DNA of 64,000 bases, taken from assembly GCA_002398365.1 (NCBI GenBank), contig DGYK01000060.1, positions 158,011 through 222,010 on the forward strand, given 5' to 3'. Positions 63,801 through 64,000 of this stretch are shown here, one piece after another. This DNA is from Flammeovirgaceae bacterium UBA5008 (GTDB lineage: Bacteria > Bacteroidota > Bacteroidia > Cytophagales > Cyclobacteriaceae). How positions within the stretch are numbered: the stretch's first letter is position 1; each line of letters opens with the position of its first letter. Both the position numbers and the translations under genes were made by a program. The notes below the pieces were generated by a model that was not told where the DNA came from, made no database searches, and was given only the letters and a program-made list of their open reading frames with translations.

Positions 63801-64000
63801 TCAATTAAACATGACAATGATTTGAGTTCCTTGTCCAAGCATTGAATCGATTTCAATGGCTCCATTGTGTAAATCGATAATACGCTGACTCAGTGACAAA
63901 CCAATGCCATGACCTTTTATTTTCGAGGTATTATTCGAACGATAAAAGGGCTGAAAGATGTTTTGCAATTCACGAGGATCTATTCCTGGTCCATTATCAA
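63801..64000 (-). CDS. Sensor histidine kinase, C-terminal fragment cut by window edge
   Basis: The last 66 residues of a protein that enters from the right edge. They contain the end of a HATPase domain: DNGPGIDPRELQNIFQPFYR (G1/F box), KGHGIGLSLSQRIIDLHNG (G2 box) and GTQIIVMFN before TGA. This is the ATP-binding end of a HisKA-type sensor kinase, or possibly of a hybrid whose extra domain would lie before it. Sensor domain and partner lie outside the window. Confidence 0.88.
   Translation of the reverse strand, partial: DNGPGIDPRELQNIFQPFYRSNNTSKIKGHGIGLSLSQRIIDLHNGAIEIDSMLGQGTQIIVMFN

Noticed and set aside
1..64000. tRNA, rRNA, insertion sequences, prophage or integrative element
   Set aside because: No tRNA-like cloverleaf, rRNA segment, transposase, integrase or phage structural gene was recognised on either strand; gaps between genes are mostly short.

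Overview
The window is a stretch of ordinary chromosome from a member of the Bacteroidota, most likely the order Cytophagales; I cannot name a genus. The reasons are TonB-dependent receptors with carboxypeptidase-like N-terminal domains, lipoproteins of the DUF4249 family next to one of them, gliding-type lipoproteins (GldH and a GldI-like FKBP family), Bacteroidota-style TAnnTTTG promoter boxes, many secreted proteins with OmpA, PD40 or WD40 domains, and an AT-rich base composition. I found no rRNA, tRNA, insertion sequence, prophage or CRISPR array. Genes are tightly packed, with many ATGA or TAATG overlaps. Both window edges cut a gene.

Layout. 0-6 kb (minus): one STN-containing TonB receptor followed by three paralogous DUF4249 lipoproteins, the last cut by the left edge, with a perfect 23-bp palindrome upstream. 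6-11.5 kb: an FMN/3Fe-4S glutamate-synthase-like protein, an unknown protein, a haem-binding protein and a secreted M14 carboxypeptidase. 11.6-16.5 kb (plus): a large TonB receptor with its terminator, then an MltF-type lytic transglycosylase. 16.5-26.8 kb: a divergent kynurenine locus. The minus arm carries 3-hydroxyanthranilate dioxygenase, a DinB-like protein, kynureninase and kynurenine monooxygenase. The plus arm carries an SDR with altered catalytic residues, two 688-residue PD40/OmpA paralogues and an ALDH8A1-like dehydrogenase.

26.9-34 kb: a CPBP protease behind a two-component pair, the NAD-salvage genes pnuC and nadR, a FucP-type sugar transporter and a sugar nucleotidyltransferase. 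34-40 kb: rlmB, manC, recQ and purD. 40-45 kb: an outer-membrane barrel protein with a tiny upstream gene, an Lrp-type regulator, a PSP1-domain protein coupled to gldH, and a subtilase. 45-52 kb: two secreted caspase-fold proteins, one with WD40 repeats, enclosing an unknown protein and a small barrel protein. Two genes of this cluster share the same promoter octamer. 52-58.3 kb: serine dehydratase, an M28 peptidase, a DUF3299-like protein, gcvP and ndk. 58.4-63.6 kb: a DHH phosphoesterase followed by four successive two-domain FKBP lipoproteins and rdgB. The right edge holds the end of a histidine kinase.

The most unusual pieces are the paired secreted caspase-fold proteins, the array of eight FKBP domains, the envelope proteins and SxxxR-type SDR embedded in the kynurenine locus, and the three-lipoprotein receptor operon. 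None is proven to be a new system. Functional links between neighbours are inferred from gene order, strand and overlap.
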